From: JAQVWU01 sp964628455
GTDB lineage: Bacteria; Bacillota; Clostridia; Oscillospirales; CAG-272
Assembly: GCA_964628455.1 (NCBI GenBank)
Contig: CAZVPD010000186.1
Span: 1-6,738, forward strand
DNA length: 6,738 nucleotides
Reading direction: 5' to 3'
The notes under the pieces were generated by a model, which saw only the letters and a program-made list of their open reading frames with translations, ran no database searches and was not told the DNA's origin. This document shows positions 3,925 through 6,738 of the stretch, one piece after another (the first letter of the stretch is position 1; each line of letters begins with the position of its first letter). The position numbers and the translations under genes were made by a program.

Positions 3925-6738
3925 TCAATCGTCGAATTCTTCTTCGGGCCGGTCGCACTTTTCTATTTTGATATTCCGGTAACGTTCCATTCCGGTTCCC
4001 GCGGGAATCAGTTTGCCTATGATCACGTTTTCCTTCAGTCCGAGAAGGTGGTCTACTTTGCCCTTAATGGCAGCTTCCGTAAGAACTTTGGTTGTTTCCT
4101 GGAAAGAAGCTGCGGACAGGAATGAATCTGTCAGAAGCGACGCTTTGGTTATTCCGAGTAATACGGGGGACATGACGGCAAGCCGCAGATCGATTTCACC
4201 GCTGTCAATTCGTTTCTGCATCTCTTCATTTTCCGATTCGAACTCATTGAAATCAACCAGAGTACCGAGCAGCATCGAGGTGTCGCCCGAATCCTCTATT
4301 TTCACTTTGCGGGTCATCTGCCGGGTGATGACTTCGATATGTTTGTCGTTGATTTTTACGCTCTGCATGCGGTAAACCCGCTGCACTTCGCGTATAATAT
4401 AATCGTATACCGCGTCAAGACCGTTTATCTTGGTGATATCAGCCGGGCTCATGTAGCCTTCGGTCAGCGCATCGCCGCGAAGGACCCGGTCTCCGTCCGA
4501 AACGATTATACGTGTTCCGTAGGGAACCTGATATGTGACGGGAACGGCAGTATCGCCGTATTCATCGGGTGTTACCGTAACGGCACGCGTGCGCTTTACA
4601 TCCTGTATGGTCACGGCACCGGTTATTTCGGTGACGACCGCTGTTTTCTTGGGACGACGGGCTTCAAAAAGCTCTTCGACACGCGGAAGACCGTGCGTAA
4701 TGTCCGAGCCTGCGACACCGCCTGTATGGAACGTTCTCATCGTAAGCTGAGTACCCGGTTCGCCGATGGACTGGGCTGCGATGATTCCCACCGCTTCTCC
4801 GACGTTCACGGGATTTCCGGACGCAAGGTCCGATCCGTAGCAGTGCGAACAGATGCCGTGTTTGGCTTTGCACTGGAGAATTGTCCTGATCGTGACTTTT
4901 TCGATTCCGCACTTTATGATTTTATCAACCTGTTCTTCATTGAGCATCACATTGGCTGCCGCAATCAGTTCGCCTGTCTGAGGGTCCACAATATCATCTA
5001 TGATAAACCGGCCAAGCAATCTGTCCTTAAGGGGTTCGATTATATCCGTACCGTCGACAATCGCGCTGACAACCATCCCTTTTTTGGCTCCGCAATCATT
5101 TTCACGGATGATAACATCCTGGGATACATCAACCAGCCTTCTTGTTAAATAACCCGAGTCCGCTGTCCGGAGCGCGGTATCTGAAAGTGCTTTTCTTGCA
5201 CCTCTTGCCGCCACAAAATATTCGAGTATATTCAGACCTTCGCGGAAATTCGATTTGATCGGGATTTCCATGGTTCGTCCGGAAGCGGAGAACATTAGGC
5301 CGCGCATGCCTGCCAGCTGTCTCATCTGTGTGATATTTCCTCTGGCTCCGGAATCGCTCATCATTTTTATGGGATTGAACCGGTCAAAACTCTTTTGGAG
5401 CGCCGATACGATATCTCTTGTTGTCTGTTCCCATATGGTTATGACATTCTTGTATCTCTCATCCTCGGTCAATTCACCGCGGTGGAAATGACGGGCTATA
5501 TTCTCGACTTTTTTCTCGGCTTCGGCAATGAGTGTCGCTTTTTCCGGCGGAATGGTTATATCGGAAACAGATATGGATATCGCACCGCGTGTCGAATATT
5601 TAAAGCCCATTTGTTTGATATCATCCAGAACCTGTGCCGTAACCGAAAGCCCGTGTTTCTTGATGCACCGGTCGACGATAAGACCCAGTTCGTCTTTTTT
5701 ACATACAAACATTATTTCAAGGTCGAGGAGCCTCGAGGGGTCTGTCCGGTCAACAAAACCCAGATCCTGAGGCAAAGGACGGTTGAAAATCAGGCGGCCC
5801 AGGGTTGCATCTATGATTCGGGAATGCTTTACACCCTCTATTTCACGTTCGACTCTGATCTTGATCGGTGCATGAAGCCCGAGCAGACCGTTTTCATAGG
5901 CCATCAGCGCTTCGTTATAATCGCGGTAAACATGTCCTTCCCCCGGTTCGCCTGCATGGTCAATGGTCAGATAAAACGAACCCAGAACCATATCCTGAGA
6001 GGGAACCGTAACCGCACGGCCGTCCACGGGCTTCAACAGATTGTTTGCGGAAAGCATTAAGAAACGCGCTTCAGCCTGAGCTTCGGCGGACAAAGGGACA
6101 TGAACAGGCATCTGGTCGCCGTCAAAGTCGGCATTAAACGCCGTGCATACGAGCGGATGAAGTTTGATGGCTTTACCTTCGACCAGAATCGGTTCGAAAG
6201 CCTGTATGGAAAGACGGTGGAGCGTCGGCGCACGGTTGAGAAGTACGGGATGTTCGCTGATCACATTTTCGAGTGCGTCCCAGACATCATTGTTGATCTT
6301 ATCGACCTTTTTCTTGGCATCTTTAATATTGGAAGCTTTTTGCGTCTCCACCAGCCGCTTCATGACAAAAGGTTTGAAAAGTTCAAGTGCCATCTCTTTC
6401 GGAAGACCGCACTGGTATATTTTCAATTCGGGACCGACAACAATAACCGAACGGCCCGAATAGTCAACGCGCTTACCGAGCAGATTCTGACGGAACCGTC
6501 CCTGCTTTCCGCGCAGCATCTCCGATAAGGATTTAAGCGGACGCTGGTTCGGTCCTGTGACGGGTTTCCCGCGCCTTCCGTTATCGATCAGAGCGTCTAC
6601 GGCTTCCTGAAGCATTCTCTTTTCATTGCGGATGATAATATCGGGCGCAGTCAATTCCTGAAGGCGCCGCAGACGGTTGTTGCGGTTGATAACGCGGCGG
6701 TACAGATCATTTAAATCGGAAGATGCAAAACGGCCTCC
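3925..6738 (-). CDS. rpoC: DNA-directed RNA polymerase subunit beta', C-terminal part (5' end outside window)
   Basis: Beta' forms one pincer and much of the active site of bacterial RNA polymerase. The reading frame stays open to the right edge, beginning GGRFASSDLNDLYRRVINRN. So 937 residues are visible and roughly 320 N-terminal ones (zipper, first zinc site, lid, most of the coiled coil) are missing. Counting from the window edge, the catalytic NADFDGD is at 202-208 with Mg-binding Asp204, Asp206 and Asp208. The F-loop region MMSDSGARGN is at 459-468 and the bridge helix about 495-541. The second zinc site is Cys549, Cys623, Cys630 and Cys633. The trigger loop around GEPGTQLTMRTFHTGG is at 659-674, with Met667, Arg668 and His671. 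The large trigger-loop insertion of Enterobacteria is absent, and the C-terminal ITKASLLTDSFLSAASFQET (863-882) is typical. Two substitutions at normally conserved sites are Pro211 and Ala517. The gene ends with TGA. Confidence 0.99.
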   Translation of the reverse strand, partial: GGRFASSDLNDLYRRVINRNNRLRRLQELTAPDIIIRNEKRMLQEAVDALIDNGRRGKPVTGPNQRPLKSLSEMLRGKQGRFRQNLLGKRVDYSGRSVIVVGPELKIYQCGLPKEMALELFKPFVMKRLVETQKASNIKDAKKKVDKINNDVWDALENVISEHPVLLNRAPTLHRLSIQAFEPILVEGKAIKLHPLVCTAFNADFDGDQMPVHVPLSAEAQAEARFLMLSANNLLKPVDGRAVTVPSQDMVLGSFYLTIDHAGEPGEGHVYRDYNEALMAYENGLLGLHAPIKIRVEREIEGVKHSRIIDATLGRLIFNRPLPQDLGFVDRTDPSRLLDLEIMFVCKKDELGLIVDRCIKKHGLSVTAQVLDDIKQMGFKYSTRGAISISVSDITIPPEKATLIAEAEKKVENIARHFHRGELTEDERYKNVITIWEQTTRDIVSALQKSFDRFNPIKMMSDSGARGNITQMRQLAGMRGLMFSASGRTMEIPIKSNFREGLNILEYFVAARGARKALSDTALRTADSGYLTRRLVDVSQDVIIRENDCGAKKGMVVSAIVDGTDIIEPLKDRLLGRFIIDDIVDPQTGELIAAANVMLNEEQVDKIIKCGIEKVTIRTILQCKAKHGICSHCYGSDLASGNPVNVGEAVGIIAAQSIGEPGTQLTMRTFHTGGVAGSDITHGLPRVEELFEARRPKKTAVVTEITGAVTIQDVKRTRAVTVTPDEYGDTAVPVTYQVPYGTRIIVSDGDRVLRGDALTEGYMSPADITKINGLDAVYDYIIREVQRVYRMQSVKINDKHIEVITRQMTRKVKIEDSGDTSMLLGTLVDFNEFESENEEMQKRIDSGEIDLRLAVMSPVLLGITKASLLTDSFLSAASFQETTKVLTEAAIKGKVDHLLGLKENVIIGKLIPAGTGMERYRNIKIEKCDRPEEEFDD

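Noticed and set aside
4339..5148. Plus-strand frame of 269 codons opposite rpoC (also 5395-6060 and 6100-6528)
   Set aside because: They lie codon-in-register antisense to rpoC, where a stop arises only from TTA, CTA or TCA in the sense gene. These are rare codons here, which keeps the antisense frame open. The translations match no family I know, and no ribosome binding site stands out.
5335..5364. Beta' MMSDSGARGN instead of MMADSGARGS near the F-loop
   Set aside because: Bacillus subtilis beta' carries MMSDSGARGN too, so it is ordinary Firmicute variation.

Overview
The window holds a conserved housekeeping locus, read entirely on the minus strand. From high to low coordinate the order is rpoC (5' end beyond the right edge), rpsL, rpsG, fusA and tuf (3' end beyond the left edge). 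This is the end of the rpoBC unit followed by the str operon, and it encodes the RNA polymerase beta' subunit, ribosomal proteins S12 and S7, EF-G and EF-Tu. The source is probably a Gram-positive-type bacterium, most likely Bacillota, class Clostridia. I infer this from the beta' trigger loop lacking the large insertion of Enterobacteria, the S12 N-terminal segment of Firmicute type, the Clostridia-like EF-G wording, strong AAGGAGG-type Shine-Dalgarno sites and strongly AT-rich spacers. I cannot place it to genus.

Layout: rpoC occupies 3925-6738 (937 residues visible). A 285-bp spacer (3640-3924) follows, with an inverted repeat that looks like the rpoC terminator (3861-3920), then a near-perfect sigma-A-type promoter (TTGACA, extended -10 TGCTATAAT; 3738-3767) and a leader of about 90 nt before rpsL (3226-3639). 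A 175-bp AT-rich spacer (3051-3225) containing a stem-loop and two 12-bp palindromes precedes rpsG (2580-3050, GTG start). After 69 bp comes fusA (435-2510), and after 90 bp tuf (1-344, partial). No terminator is visible from rpsL to tuf, so the four translation genes are probably one transcription unit, separate from rpoC.

Together the genes supply transcription elongation (beta') and the ribosome elongation cycle: EF-Tu delivers aminoacyl-tRNA, S12 monitors decoding, S7 helps form the 30S head and tRNA exit region, and EF-G drives translocation.

I found no undescribed system, mobile element, CRISPR array or RNA gene. The points worth a second look are residue changes at normally near-invariant sites (Arg at the streptomycin-critical Lys88 position of S12; Ala for a bridge-helix Gly and Pro for the Ala after NADFDGDQM in beta') and the RNA structures in the spacers before rpsL and rpsG. 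The long plus-strand reading frames are antisense shadows of rpoC and fusA.
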